From Anagrus nilaparvatae (Eukaryota > Arthropoda > Insecta > Hymenoptera > Mymaridae): a stretch of DNA of 64,000 nt. Positions 1 to 12,988 of this stretch are shown here, piece by piece (position 1 is the stretch's first letter; each line of letters starts with the position of its first letter). The notes below the pieces were generated by a model that was not told the origin of the DNA, made no database searches, and was given only the letters and a program-made list of their open reading frames with translations. Location: contig JAKSXM010000007.1 of assembly GCA_022575985.1 (NCBI GenBank), positions 59,798,501 through 59,862,500 of the forward strand, in the 5' to 3' direction. Both the position numbers and the translations under genes were made by a program.

Positions 1-26
1 TTATTTTGCGTTAAATTTATTAGTAT

Positions 27-3000
27 TTATGAGGGTATACTAGAATTTATAATTTCATAAATATCAGCCAAAGCGATATAACAAACTTCACTGTCTTCAA
101 TTAATACAATATAACCTTCATCTAAATTAATTTCATTTAATTTCATCATTAATTCAGAATTGTTTTCAAATCCTTGAGTTGATTCAAAATCGTTTTTGGA
201 GCTTTGAACTAATTCAAAATTATTTTCACATTTTTTAGTTGACTTATTTTTATATGTTACTAAATTTTTAGTATTGTTAAAATTCATTGTTGAATTGGTA
301 TTTGATTTAAAATTGTAAGTTATTCCTTCTTGTAGAGTCATGTTTGAATCAAATTTTTCAGAAAAATTAATTTCAGAGTTAATTAGTTTTTGTGTATTTT
401 CTTTTATGCTGCTATCGCTCAATGTTGTTTCCAAAAAACTATATTCTCCATTATCTTCAGAGTTAATAATTATATTTTGTGAAATTTCATTAACGCTATT
501 AATATGAGTACCCTCGGTTGTATCAGAAAAATTAAATTCTTGATTATCTTCAGAGTCAATTAGGTTTCGTGAATTTTCATAAATGTTATAACTACTTGAT
601 GTTATTGCATAAAAATTATATTCTCCATTATCTTCAGAGTCAATCATTACGTTTTGTGAATTTTCATAGATACAATTACAATTTGGTTTCCTGCAAATAC
701 AATGATATGAAAAAACTGGTGAATCATTTGCATTCTCATTATGTTTTTCAAGTATATGTTCTTTTCCAGGAATTTCCAGAATATTATCTAAGCCTTGATT
801 AATTTCAGTAAGATGTTTATTATCATTAATATAATCAGTATTTTGTAAATTTTCATAAACTTTATTCATTCTCCATGCTTTCGTAGAGCGATGAGTTGAC
901 TCAGATTTAGTATCTTCAATTTTTACATGTATCTGAAAATTGTTTTTATCATTAAATAATTTTTCAATACGATTACAAGAAAAAGCATGGTTATTATTAT
1001 CATGGAGATCAGAAATCAAAATGTTTTGAAAATCTTTATCTTTTATATTATCATAGTCAAAATCATCATTACTTACTTCGCTTTTCAAATCTTTCATAAC
1101 AGAAGTATCAATAAATTCAACATCGCTGGTTGTAGTAATAGATGAATGCTCTAACTGTTCATTGTCCCCCTCTTGATTAATAATATTTATTTTCTGATCA
1201 ATTTCAAAATTACTTAAATTTAGCTCTTCTAAAATTTCTTTTTTTATATCTGGATTAACTGTATTTACTGTATGGACTAAATTATCTTTTGAATCAGGTT
1301 TATTAATATTGGATAAGGTTGATTTTTTATTATGAATTCTCAAGTGGTAATTCAATCTCTTCTTTTTGGTAAATTTTATACCACAAACATCACAAGAAAT
1401 ATTTAAATGGCACTTGAAATGAGCAATCATAGAAGTTTTTTGATAAAATATTTTTTCACAACTATCGCATTTATAAAATTCATCTGGATTACAAATTTGA
1501 GTCTTCTCATCCTTAACTTTCAAAATTTTATTATTTTTTAATTTCTTCTTATTCTTAATAATCTTTTCATTTTTAATTTTCAAAGTAGATTTAATATTCT
1601 TACCATCTTTTTTGGATGATATACATACTTTAGACACATTCTTATTACGAATAATTTTACACTGTTTTTTAATGTGATTCATTAATTTAACTTTGGAATT
1701 AAATATTTTTTTGCATTCACAGCAATTAAAAAAATTAGCACCAGCATGAATTGTTTTATGTTTTTGAAGGCCAGATAAAAACTTAAAACTTTTACTGCAA
1801 GAATCACATTCATTAAGTTGTTTATTTATGTGTTTTTTAAGGTGATATTTTAATTCAGTAATGGTAAAAAATTTTTTTTTACAGACAGAACATTCATGTG
1901 GTCTTACATCTGAATGCATTTTTTCATGTTTTTTAAAGTTAGCTAAAAATCTGAATGTTTGAGTACAAAAGCGACATTGAAATGGCCTTTCACCTGTATG
2001 AATACGAAAGTGAGATATTAAATGATCTTTTCTTGAAAACTTTTTTTTGCAGATGTCACATTCATGTGGCTTAAGACAAGAGTGAATTAATACATGTTTT
2101 CTATGGTTAGCACTATTTGCAAAAGTTTTAGAACAAATATTACAAGTGAAAGGTTTTTCACCGGTATGAACACGAAGGTGATTTATTAATGCGTTCTTAC
2201 TGCTAAGTTCTTTATTACAATGATCACATTCAACAGTTTCTTTTTTTGAATGAATCTTATTATGAGTTTTTAAACTAAAAATAGTATTGAAATCCTTATT
2301 ACACAGCAAACAATTGTAGAGCTTTAGGTCCACATGAACCCTTTGGTGAATTTTAAGAAAATTGGATTTCTTAAAAGTTTTAAAGCAAAGATTACAATTG
2401 AATATTTTTTTATTAACTTTTTTTTTCTTTGTCTTCAACAATCGTAATTTTTCATTTTCTACCTTATGCTTTTCAGAGGCTTGTTTACTGGATCTCATTG
2501 CTACTTTCATTATCGCTGTATACAAATATGCGTACTGTTCTTCTATCAATGCAATTACTTTTAATATTTTAACTGAAAACAAAAATAAAAATATAATTAA
2601 GAAAATGGTTTATTTTCAATAGTTATATTTAATTATTATGTTTCTTAATTTGAAACCAAAAAATATAATACATTATATCTTAAATAAAGTGCCTATTTTT
2701 TTTGCAAAGAAGTTTTATATAAAAGTAATAATTTACAGAAATTAATAAGCAAATACAAAATAGAAATTAATATATGATAAGAAAAAAAGATTGAAAGCTT
2801 TTTAAATTAAATAAATTGGTAACAATCTTTGCTATGTTATATTATATTAATGGTGTTTTTATTGGATTTGTTACAGAAAAAACAATTTAATAGGTTAATT
2901 TGTTAGTCATAATTTTTTTTAACATAAAAATAAAAATAATATTGTTAAAGAGTATTAATTTTTATCCCCAATATATAGAATTGAATTAAAATAAATTTAT

Positions 3001-3032
3001 AATTGTTACTTACAATGCGGCACTGTAAACAT
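27..3032 (-). CDS. C2H2 zinc-finger protein, 11 fingers, acidic repeat tail (ZNF gene 1)
   Basis: Large exon 27-2572 on the minus strand encodes 11 C2H2 fingers: nine in a row over about residues 60-315, and a pair around 370-425. Several are joined by TGEKP/TGERP linkers, which is typical of sequence-specific nuclear DNA-binding proteins. The reading frame open to 2582 begins at a TTG inside an intron: a clear acceptor (TTTTGTTTTCAG) ends at 2573. A donor GTAAGT at 3013-3008 follows a short exon whose ATG at 3032 is in phase (phase 1) with the large exon, so I place the start there. An alternative start is the ATG about 24 residues into the large exon. The tail has few fingers and is Asn/Glu/Ser rich, with three or four copies of a unit built on N-S-x-N-x(3)-D-S-E-D-N-x-E-[YF]. 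The product is a likely transcription regulator; its target is unknown. Confidence 0.88.
2573..3013 (-). other. Intron 1 of ZNF gene 1
   Basis: The donor GTAAGT (minus strand, 3013-3008) and the polypyrimidine acceptor ending in CAG at 2573 bound a 441 bp AT-rich intron. Joining them keeps the frame open from an ATG at 3032. This is seen in the sequence; splicing itself is inferred. Confidence 0.65.
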
Positions 3033-4054
3033 AAACAATGGCGGTGCAGCGCATATTTTGTTTTGTTTATTTTGATAACATTGCACAAGTTTATTTTATT
3101 GTGAAGAAGTAAATTTATTTGATAATAATATCTGTTTATTTATTTTAATTTTTGTTTGTAACATTTACAATACTAATAAATTAAGTTGAAAAAGAACTTT
3201 GTTGACAAAAAGCAAATCCAAAGGCTGCTGAATTTCTACTATACACTTTCATATGATGGCCTTGTGCCAAAAAAGCGCTAAAAATCTCTTTTTTGATTGG
3301 TTGAGTATGGTAAGGTTAGTTAACGCTTTTATTTAAAAAATTTTAAGATTTTATTTGCAGATAATAGAAAATATATATATAAGTTCAGTCAAAATCAAAA
3401 TAATTTTTTTTTTAACACCCTCAGAAAAATTTAATTATCTATTTCTTGGTTCTTTCAATTTTCAGTAAAAAATTAAGAAAGAAAAAAGTTAACATTTTTT
3501 TTTAGATTTAAGATTATAATAATTTCAGGTATAGAAAATAAATTCTTTTTCTTTATAGTTCATTTAAAAAAATAATGTCAAAGGTATTGCAAAAAAAATT
3601 TATTGGAAAAAAAGGAGCTTGTAAAAATTAGGTTTAAAATATTTATTTTACTATATTGGGTATAAAAATAAATAATACATATGAAATACAAAATTAAATA
3701 ATTGCAAAAATCAAAATTAAAAAATTATTTTTTTAAAAATAAATTATATCTGCAGAAACAATTGTACAATTTTTAAGAACAAATTTTCTACCCTATTTCA
3801 TAAAATATAATTATAAAATAAAAAGTAATATATTTTTTAATATATTTTTTTTAAATTTATTTGTAAAAAAAAATTAATTTTTATAAATAACTTAAAAACC
3901 AGCATACTTTAGTAAATTTGATTGAATAACTGTAGAAATAAAATAATTTGACTTAGTTAATAAAAAATGAAATAGTCACACATTTATTTTATGTTAAACA
4001 GATTAAATAATTAAAAATATAGTATAAAAATATATATAATAATAAAAAAAAGTA
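3033..4054. other. Gene-free AT-rich spacer
   Basis: Holds the 5' flank of ZNF gene 1 (near 3030-3300) and the 3' flank of ZNF gene 2. A candidate poly(A) signal for gene 2 (AATAAA on the minus strand) lies at 3983-3988, about 70 bp past its stop. I see no other coding capacity or clear repeat. Confidence 0.6.
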
Positions 4055-5425
4055 CTACTCATCAGATTGATTTAAACCTTTTAAAAAATCAGTTTTTAAA
4101 TCAATAGCTAAATTTTTCATTGCTCTTTCAAGTTCATTTCTTATTATATTTTGAAATAAAATAGTTACACCTTCTTCAAACTGAATTTTAATAACCCCAT
4201 CTTGACTAGTATTGCCTTTTTCAGTATCTGTAACAATAATTTCAGAATTTTCCTCTTCGATATTTAAGACTTCGTTTTTTATTTCATGAACATCTAGCAT
4301 GTTCCTTACTTCAATATTATCTAGAACTGAAATTTCCCTTAACTCTATAATATTATTTTCATCGCCTTTAGTTGATTCATTATTATTGATAGTGGTTACT
4401 GGATTTTCAGTAATGGTATCTACAAAGTCTTTCAATGAGATGGTTTTACTGAAAATTATATTTTCTGTTTGCACAGAAGGATTTGTATCATTGTCAGCGA
4501 TTGCTTCTTCCTTAATTGGAGTTGGAACAGTAGGATTTTGGATATTATTTTCCAATTTTGAAATTAACCCAGACTTGCAATCATCGCATTCAAAAATTTT
4601 TTTACCACTGTGAATCTCTTCTTTTATTGGAAAGTTAACATCAGAAAGTGCAAATGTTCTTTCACACAAATTACAATTGTAAAGTTTTAATGCTTTTATG
4701 TACGAATGAGTCTTTTCATGTTTCTGAAAGTTGGCAGAAAACTTAAAAGTTTTACTACAACAGGTACATTTATAAGGTTTTTCATTTTTGTGTTCCTTAA
4801 GATGTTTTTTTAACTTTAAGTTTTTAGCAAACTTCTTTTTACAATATTTACACTCAAATTGTTTTTTATCTAAATGAGTTTTTTCATGTTTTTTAAAGCT
4901 GGATATGTACTTAAAAGTTTGACTGCAAAAATTGCATTCATAAATCATTTTTTTAACATGAAATTTGATATGACTTTTTAATTTAGCTTCATTAATAAAT
5001 ATCTTTAAGCAATCTTTACATTCAAATTTTTTTATAACTTGGTGAATTTTTTGGTGATTTTGTAGTTGATGATTATAAGTGTAAGCTTGAGGACAAAAAT
5101 TACACTTGAATAGTTTTGTATGACTTCGAACATGATTTATTAAGTCAACTTTTCTTTTGAAATTTCTCGTACAATGTTCACAGTTAAGAGGTTTTATATG
5201 ATGAATTTTTTCATGACAGCGTAAACTTTTCAAGCGCATAAAAGTTTGATTACACTCCAGACATTTATATGGTATTAAACCCCTGTGGACTCGTTGATGA
5301 TTCTTCAGAGAATCTAAATATTTAAAAACTTTAGAACACAGATCACAGTTGTAAAGATTTGAATGATCAATTAATTCATTTTTGATTTTTAACAAATTAG
5401 GCTTTGGCTTCATATTTTTCTTCAT
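4055..5425 (-). CDS. C2H2 zinc-finger protein, about 9 fingers, conserved C-terminal module (ZNF gene 2)
   Basis: 456 residues. Eight clear C2H2 fingers run from about residue 24 to 265. They are followed by a degenerate ninth (second half altered) and a half finger that keeps only the Cys pair. An in-frame TAA directly precedes the ATG at 5425, so the start is firm. Linkers are less canonical than TGEKP. The acidic middle is low in structure signals. The last 37 residues (nt 4055-4168) read as an amphipathic helix of the form LFQNxIRNEL..AMKNL, and closely match the ends of the genes at 13354 and 55984. It is a nuclear DNA-binding protein by family; the tail module may serve protein contacts (inference). 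A possible splice signal lies upstream near 5515, but whether it is a donor or an acceptor is unclear. Confidence 0.9.
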   Translation of the reverse strand: MKKNMKPKPNLLKIKNELIDHSNLYNCDLCSKVFKYLDSLKNHQRVHRGLIPYKCLECNQTFMRLKSLRCHEKIHHIKPLNCEHCTRNFKRKVDLINHVRSHTKLFKCNFCPQAYTYNHQLQNHQKIHQVIKKFECKDCLKIFINEAKLKSHIKFHVKKMIYECNFCSQTFKYISSFKKHEKTHLDKKQFECKYCKKKFAKNLKLKKHLKEHKNEKPYKCTCCSKTFKFSANFQKHEKTHSYIKALKLYNCNLCERTFALSDVNFPIKEEIHSGKKIFECDDCKSGLISKLENNIQNPTVPTPIKEEAIADNDTNPSVQTENIIFSKTISLKDFVDTITENPVTTINNNESTKGDENNIIELREISVLDNIEVRNMLDVHEIKNEVLNIEEENSEIIVTDTEKGNTSQDGVIKIQFEEGVTILFQNIIRNELERAMKNLAIDLKTDFLKGLNQSDE

Positions 5426-6939
5426 TTATATTATTACCAAATGGAAATGAGATTGTGTGCTTTTCACTATATATTATTTTTCCTTCTGTTCTTTTTTATA
5501 AAACTTTATCTTTACCTGATACAGAAAAAAGTAATAATGATTAATTTTATGCAAATTTGAGGTATTGAATTCAGTATTGTAAATTGTTGATAACTATCAT
5601 CAATATCAATTTTTGGTAAAAAATATATAAATATACTATAGCTATATTAGTGTATATGTAACTTTAAAACTTTAAAATTAAACTATGCATATTTTTATTT
5701 ACAATAATTAAAAATAAAAATGCATACCAATTTTGATGAATCTAAAGCTTTACTCAGATATTTATTCAGATTGTTTACAATTATTTTGCCCAAAAATTGT
5801 AAATTTTCTTATAATTCTTTCAATTAATTTTGAATATTTAATTAAACAATTATTAATTATAAATAATATAAAAACATGAAATATATGTAATAATCAATAA
5901 ACCATAGATGAATAGATCTGAAACAATAACAGTATTGTTTTGGAGTCAGGTACTCAGCCTCTAGCCATCTACGTTCGCGCCTTGCTTATGGCGGAAATAA
6001 TCAATTTTGGGAATAGCTATTATAGGTATAACTATCCAAAAAAATTTTGAAATTATATATATTATCAAAGATAAATATATAGGTACCTATATATCTTTTC
6101 GACAATTTAAGATAAATAAAAGTAAATAAAAAAATAAGTTTTCTTTAATTTTAATTTCATAAATTCAAATGCAAAATTTCATAAATACAAAAAATAGAAG
6201 AAAAATCAGAATATGTGGGTATTTTTACTTTAATAATTTAAATATTAAATTATTTATATGATATACCAACAAAATTCAAAGTTTAAAATAATTTAAAAAA
6301 GGGATAATATAAAAAAAGTGTTTAAAAACATTTAAAAAAAAAATAATTAATTAATTTATGACTATACATAAATTACAATTTTTAATATTAAAATTTTTAT
6401 TGACTAATACTTAAATTCTGCATTTAAATAGTTAGGAAGTAATAAAAGATTTAAAAAAATTTAATTTATCAACTTAATAATTTATTATTAATAAGCTAAA
6501 TTAACAAAGTAACACTAGATAATTATTAAAAAAAATACATAAAATTTTATAACGTTGATTTGATAGGTATTCTATCCTTTTAAGCTAAATTATCAGGATG
6601 TATAATTAAACTATTATTTTAATGAGTTAACAATTATCCTTTTTTTTTGTTACTTATTATCATATTATAAGGAATAAATTTCAGTTAGTTTTAATGTAAT
6701 TTCAAAAACTTGAAGAATAGAATTTCTATTTAAATATTAATCCTAAATTATAAATGTAATAAAAGAAATTCAAAGCTATGCTACTTGAATATTATACTTA
6801 AATCTATTTATTACAAATTTTTTACAACAAAAAACTAGAGTTATCCATTTAGGATTAAACATATTAAACAAAAAACAATAATTATTAATATTTTAAATTT
6901 TAAAATGAGAATAGAACATGAAATAATTTTTTAAATTAA
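5426..6939. other. Gene-free AT-rich spacer
   Basis: Contains 5' flanking sequence of ZNF gene 2 (5426-6000) and a long run of A/T-rich DNA. A short GC-richer patch at 5945-5995 could be promoter-proximal. I see no ORF with recognisable content. Confidence 0.55.
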
Positions 6940-8658
6940 TTACCAAAATTGGTTAGTTTTTTTTTTTATGTTATTTATAACCATTTCTAAGTTATCAATT
7001 TTAACTAATTTATTTTTATCTTTATGATTACTATTTTTACAAACTTGAGTTATTTTATTATTAATTTTTTTATATGATGAACCTTCTAATTGATTATGAT
7101 TATTACAAATATTTTTTTTGTCTTCAATTTTCAAATTATTAAATAAATCTTTTGCAATTTCAATATCTTGTATGAAATCAGAATTATAATCACTCTCTGA
7201 ATTTTCAAAATCATTATTTACATTAAATTCTATAATTTTTTTAGTTGGATTCTTTTCATCAGAATCAATATCACCTTTTTCAGATTCTTTATTGTGCATT
7301 TTTACATTTAAATTTAATTTAATTTCACTAAGACTAGTATTTTTACTTTTTTTATAATTGATAAAAATATTTTTATCGGAATGAATTTTTAAATGAGCAA
7401 TTATTTTTGACTTCTTAAGAAATATTTCATTACAATAATCGCATTTATAGATTAATTTTACGATAATAGGATATATTTTATCTTTTAAATTAATATCATT
7501 ATTTATTTTTTCAGAAGTATCATTTTTTAGCTCGTATGATAAGCTATTTTCATTCATATCCCTATTGATTCCTAAGGTTTTTTTATTGAGCATATCGTCA
7601 CACCTTACCATTTCAATACAACTTTCTTTTAATTTTTTAACATTTTGTTTTAGATTATCTTTGCATTGAATTTCCCATTCTTCTAGATTTGAACTAATTC
7701 CTTCAGGTTGTTGGAGACTACTCACATCTTCAAAAGCTGTATCATTTTTGGTATTATTATCTTTGTATTGATTTTGCTTAGGAATTTCCAATTCTATTAG
7801 ATTTGAGTGACTTTCCTTAGCTTGTTGAAGACTAATTGCATGCTCTAAAGCTGCATCATTAAAAATAGCATTGTCAAATATTTTATTATTGCATTGAAAA
7901 GATCTTGTAGCAGAATGAATTTTTTCATGACGTTGAAGACTAGTTTTATGTTGAAATATTTTATTGCACAAATTACATTTGTGAGGAATTTCATGAACAT
8001 GCATATGATTTAATAAATTTAACTTTTTTATAAAAGTTTTTTGACATTGATCACTTATGCATGGTTTTACAACAACATAAAGTCTTTTATAATGACAACT
8101 TAAAAGCTTAAAAGATTTATCATTAAAATTGCATTTAAAATCTTTTTTTATTGTATGCGTTTTAATATGCTCTTTTAGAAAATTCTTTTGTATGTATCTT
8201 ATTTTGCAGTAGTTACATTCAAATCGTTTTATACCAGAATGAAGGTTTTCGTGAATTCGAAGATGACTTATCTGTTTAAAAGTTTTAACGCAGTGGAGAC
8301 ATTTGTATGGCCTGTATCCCGAATGAACATTATGATGTCTTAGTAAATCTGATTTCTGTGCAAATTTTTTTTTGCAAATCTGGCAATCAAAACCTTGCAC
8401 TTTTATCTTAGTTTTTGTATTAGAAACATGAGTTATTTTATGATTGCTAAGACTGCTTAAATGTTTATATGTTTTAAGACACTGCAAACATTTGTAAGGA
8501 TTTTCACCTGTGTGAAATTTAAAATGATTTTTAAGACATTTCGAATTCTTAAAATTCTTTGAACATTTATCACAATTATATAATTTTTTTTTTGCATTCT
8601 TATTGCTTTCTATAAAGTTTTTATCATTTGTTTTATACTCTTTGGTAATCTGATACAT
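6940..8658 (-). CDS. C2H2 zinc-finger protein with several decayed fingers (ZNF gene 3)
   Basis: 572 residues from the ATG at 8658. The frame is open further, to 8772, but an intron acceptor (TTTTTACAG) ends at 8712, so the longer N-terminus is intronic. About seven intact C2H2 fingers are spread over the first 290 residues and one near 440. At least three are damaged: one lost its second Cys (FKCNFND), one has C-x4-C spacing, and one keeps only fragments. A two-copy spacer repeat (SLQQ...) lies at nt 7630-7880. It carries the family linker motif (K-E-S-C...MVRCDDM) before the C-terminal finger pair, whose second finger has lost its Cys residues. Likely a DNA-binding regulator undergoing finger turnover. 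Confidence 0.87.
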   Translation of the reverse strand: MYQITKEYKTNDKNFIESNKNAKKKLYNCDKCSKNFKNSKCLKNHFKFHTGENPYKCLQCLKTYKHLSSLSNHKITHVSNTKTKIKVQGFDCQICKKKFAQKSDLLRHHNVHSGYRPYKCLHCVKTFKQISHLRIHENLHSGIKRFECNYCKIRYIQKNFLKEHIKTHTIKKDFKCNFNDKSFKLLSCHYKRLYVVVKPCISDQCQKTFIKKLNLLNHMHVHEIPHKCNLCNKIFQHKTSLQRHEKIHSATRSFQCNNKIFDNAIFNDAALEHAISLQQAKESHSNLIELEIPKQNQYKDNNTKNDTAFEDVSSLQQPEGISSNLEEWEIQCKDNLKQNVKKLKESCIEMVRCDDMLNKKTLGINRDMNENSLSYELKNDTSEKINNDINLKDKIYPIIVKLIYKCDYCNEIFLKKSKIIAHLKIHSDKNIFINYKKSKNTSLSEIKLNLNVKMHNKESEKGDIDSDEKNPTKKIIEFNVNNDFENSESDYNSDFIQDIEIAKDLFNNLKIEDKKNICNNHNQLEGSSYKKINNKITQVCKNSNHKDKNKLVKIDNLEMVINNIKKKTNQFW

Positions 8659-9600
8659 TTTCCCATTTGCTCTTTGTTTGCCAATTTTTTTTTTTTTTTT
8701 TTGAGTCTTATCTGTAAAAAGATAGTAAAAAAAAAATATTATAAAAGTGTTAATTAAATTATTATACATCATAACTTTTAAAACAAAAATAAATAAAAAT
8801 TTACAATTATACAGCAGAATAATATACTATAAATATTATATATTTTAATCAAAAAATTAAAATTTTCATTTTTAAATTTATGGTCTCTATAACTGCCCAA
8901 ATATTTAAAAAAAGCATTTTTTAAATTAATTAAGAAAAATTTATGAAACTGATTTTATGCATAAAATTATAATAATTAAATTAAGTACCTTTATTGTTGC
9001 AAAAACAACTTTTAAATATTTGATATATTTACTTGAATTTGAGGTTATAGGATTTTGGATTTTTGGAAGCGGCACTCAACGCTTAAAAATTGATTCACTT
9101 TAATAACTAAAATAAAGAAAATTAATTTTAAATTAATAAATAAAATTTATAAGATATTGTTATTCATACTTGATTATATAATTTTATTTATATACCAAGA
9201 ATCAGCAGTATAAAAACAACATATGGGACTTGACCACCGAGATGACTTTACGCGATTAAGTCAAAATAAAGTCTGTGTCCTTCTTAATTATTTCGTAATT
9301 ATTATATATAGGACTGCGCACACTCGAAACTCTTTGACTCGAAACCTCGAAACGGGACAAAAGATTTTTTTGGAAATCGTAGAAGACTCACATCTTATAG
9401 TTAAGATATCGGCAGACCCCCTTTAGATCCGCCCTTGTATCTTATCGTTGACACATTTCGTGTTGAGTAAAAAAAAAAAGATAAAATAAAATGATTATAA
9501 TCAAACACCAAACATAATTTTGGCTGGTATGAACAGTGAGGAAAAAAGATATGCGGAATTGCGCAAGAATAATATATAAATTCAAATTAAGTATACCTAT
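8659..9600. other. Spacer with short 5' leader of ZNF gene 3
   Basis: The 5' leader exon of ZNF gene 3 reaches to 8711, with an intron acceptor just beyond. The rest is AT-rich, and I recognise no gene. The short ORF at 9223-9426 (plus) resembles nothing I know. Confidence 0.5.
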
Positions 9601-9610
9601 TAATTTTAGT

Positions 9611-9888
9611 TGTGCCGCCACCAATAAATTTCATAACCCACTTTTTTTTTAGTTCCATGGATAAAAATAGGTGTATTACCTATACGTTTTTCGACCTGCT
9701 AAAGCCGCATCCGGGGTCTATTTTGACCTGAAAGTGGCAGATTAATTGCTATTACCAAATTATTGCAAAATTAATCAAAATCGAATTGTTTAAACAATCC
9801 CATATAATGTTTATCGAAATTGAGCTTTAAATTCGCACGTAATTAAAAAAAAAAGTGGGTTACAAAATATATTTGGTGGTGGCATGGC
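9611..9888. repeat. Foldback repeat (about 278 bp)
   Basis: The left arm (TGCCGCCACCAAT...AACCCAC, then T-run) is mirrored by the right arm (A-run, then GTGGGTTA...ATTTGGTGGTGGCA). The arms are about 35-40 bp with mismatches. No coding content lies between them. Probably a MITE-like remnant; the target duplication is not clear. Confidence 0.6.
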
Positions 9889-11011
9889 AGGACCATTTAG
9901 TTTTACGCATTTGACAGTGAACAGCAATCACATATGTGATATCCTATAGGATAAGTAACAGTATAAAATGATGTTGGAATGAAGGTTGAATATTGAGAGC
10001 TTGTTTTTACAATGACGTTATTTCGACATATTATTTCGATACCAAAACTACAACTGGTGATCCCCTTCTATAATAATAAGCAGAGACGTTTTGATACGAT
10101 AAGAATTTTATGGGGGAGACTAATTTAAATTTTTCATATTAATATTATTAATTAGCTACATGAATTTTTCTGTAAAAAAAAAATAAAATTTGAATTTTAT
10201 TAAGGTGAATAAGGAATTACTTTACAAAATGAGGAAAAAGTAAAAAGCGCGTAAGTTCAATTCGCGATTAGTTGTAAAAACTACAAATCTATAATATAAT
10301 GTACAGGATAGGATTTTAGGTATTTTCATATAATGTTAAAATAAAAAGACTTCGTATTTTATATATGTTAAAAAGCAAGCTACATTGGAAGTGAAGTATA
10401 CAAGTGTCTCATCGAATATCTTGTTGTCCAAAAAGCATGCCTCCTTTATGAGCTCGTGGGAAGAATTACATCTGCATTGTTTCCGGCAATTAACATAATT
10501 TATTTCTTCTCAAATAACGATCTGATATCGATGACTAAGTCCAGATGTGGTCCAGATTTAACTCTTAATAGCTCGTTAATATATTCTCATGTAACTTTTA
10601 CAGTTTCATTTAATACTTATGAGCTATGAGTTTTATGAGATTTAAGTATTTTAGATAATAAAATTGCTTGTTTTACTCGGAAGTTAAATTGATGATGATG
10701 CCAGTTCTAAATACGTTTATAAAATTAATAAAGTATGTATATTATACGCTGTATATATATCACAGCACGTTATTTATTAATAATAATAAAATTTATTATT
10801 CAAAAATTTTGTTAATGCCTATATTTGGAATATTATTAACTTGGAATAATTTTTTTATTTTGTCAAAACTTGAAAAAAAATTTCAAAAAAAATATACTAG
10901 GTATTTTTCTTTGATTTTAACAGAAAAAAAAAATCCAAAATTCAATAATTAAAAAAAAAGAACTAAATTATATTTTCTTTTTGTATTAATAAAAAATTAT
11001 AGGTACCTATA
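9889..11011. other. Gene-free spacer
   Basis: AT-rich DNA with no recognisable gene. The 94-residue ORF at 10668-10952 (plus) is dominated by Lys, Ile, Asn and Tyr, as expected from random AT-rich sequence. Confidence 0.45.
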
Positions 11012-11473
11012 GACAGGCAATCCATAAGAACGGGGTGATCTTGACGGTATATGAGGAAGTTTTCAGGCCAAAATAGCGTCAAGTTCACCCCTTCGGACAG
11101 GTTGGCATTGACCATATTTAAAATAAACGTTTATTATGGTAAGAATAATACGTGTATAAAATATAGCCTGGTTTCATTTGGGTCGCCTGGCTGACTTAAA
11201 TTTCAATGGGCTGTATCCCCCCTCAGAACAATGGGGCACAGGCTAAACTTTGGGTATAATTATTATCAGAAAACTTTGTAAAATAAAGTGTAAATTTTTA
11301 GCCTAGTTTCAAGAGGGTGACCCAAGAGACTTTCCTAAACTAGCAGGTTTTCCGTTCTTACAACGGAGCCTTGGCCAAAATTCTAGAATTTCGTTATCTT
11401 GGCGACAAATAATGCATTCGAACCCGTCCGAGTGGTTTAAAAAAAGTCACCCTAATTCTTATGGGCTGCCTGC
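11012..11473. repeat. Imperfect inverted-repeat element (about 460 bp)
   Basis: The start (CAGGCAATCCATAAGAACGGGGTGA, about 11012-11038) is mirrored with mismatches at 11447-11473. The body is GC-richer than its surroundings and non-coding. It fits an old MITE; I could not define a target duplication. Confidence 0.5.
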
Positions 11474-12281
11474 TTACTACAAATTCTATGGCAATAAAAA
11501 AGAAAATTATAAATTTTTTGATACACTAATAATAAAAAATAAACAAATCTAAAATATGAAAAAAATAGCAGAAAAAAATTTTGATACTAAAGAAATTTTG
11601 ACACTTAATAACGTATTTTGAATGACGAATTATTTACATTATTTTTTTTATTTTCAACTAAATTTTAATTAAATAATTCGATAAAACTTATCTTTTATAC
11701 ATATAAATATAATGTATTATCTTAAAAAGATAATTTTAATATTAATTACACATTTTTAAATTATCACATTTAAAGTTTACATTATTTTTTATCAATTTTT
11801 TTTTTTTTTTTAATTAACATGTTTTTTTTACATAATATTTTTTAATTTTTTGTTGTTATTTATTATTTTTGAATTTTTAAATATCATTCTAAAAATTAAA
11901 ATTTTTTAACTAACATTTTTTATTTTTTTTCTGTACCTGTCATATTTTATAACAAGCAAATTTTTCCTTTAACATAATCTTTATAAATTTCTGTGATCAT
12001 TAATTTTTAGATTATTAAATGATTCTTTTAGATAATCAATAGAATTTGAGAATAAATAGGAACCTACACAAAAAAATTGTTTTAAAAATAAATTTAAAAT
12101 TTTTAAAACAATATTCAGGTATAAAATTTAACTATAAAATTTAATATACTAATTTCTTTAAAATATAGGTACTGAACCAATTTTATAGACAAGTAAGTTT
12201 TACTGAAACTAACTAATAAACTAATGCTAATTGAATTGCTATTTTATTTATTTTAACAATCCAAGAAATATTAAATTTTGT
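11474..12281. other. AT-rich gene-free spacer
   Basis: Very AT-rich with several poly-T runs. I see no gene and no clear repeat. Confidence 0.5.
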
Positions 12282-12285
12282 TTAA

Positions 12286-12988
12286 GGTGGCAGGTCGTAC
12301 CCGAGGGTAAAAAAAGGTGTCTTTTTTCTGGATAGGTTTTCGGGTAGAAATAATTAACATAATTTTTTCAAAATTGGCTCTTTATTAGACTATAAGTTGC
12401 TAATTTTATTAGTTTTAAAATTATTAATTTTATTTTTTTTTTCCGAATGGCGCCGAGTACAGGTGCTCAAAGTGAGGTCTCACTTTTCATTGTGTACAGA
12501 ATAACTTAAAAAATAATTAAGATATCTTCCTAATTTTTCGGCTACACTTTTAAAATACTTTTTACAATTTAATTATCTTCTGGATTGATGGATTCAAATT
12601 TCGGAAAATGGAAAATTGTGAAAATTATTTAATTTTTTTCACGTTTTTTTGAGAAAAAAAAATTGGGACATTTTTTGGGAAAATCATTCCATCAATCCAG
12701 AAGATAATTGTACGTTAAAAGTGTAGCCAAAAAATTAGGAAGATATCTTAATTATTTTTTGAGTTAACGTGTACGCAAATCGTAAAACGTTGTTTCGAGA
12801 AAAACGCGTTTAAAATTTAGAATACTGTATCTTACGCCTTTCGCGGAATATCGCTTAATCTTCTATAACTTTCTAATTATTCAAGATATCATTATAAAAT
12901 TTTTTTCTCCATATTCTTAAGATGTTTTCGAACCCAAAAAACCAAAAACAAAAAATTGATTTTTTCCCCTTGGGTACGACCTGCCACC
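12286..12988. mobile_element. piggyBac-type MITE (703 bp) with TTAA target sites
   Basis: Ends GGTGGCAGGTCGTACCC...GGGTACGACCTGCCACC form inverted repeats flanked by TTAA at 12282-12285 and 12989-12992. TTAA duplication is the hallmark of the piggyBac superfamily. A second inner inverted repeat (about 12495-12600 against 12680-12770) makes most of the element foldable. It has no transposase frame, so it is non-autonomous. Confidence 0.8.

Noticed and set aside
10668..10952. 94-codon ORF (plus)
   Set aside because: Composition is as expected from random AT-rich DNA. There is no domain and no neighbouring gene signal.
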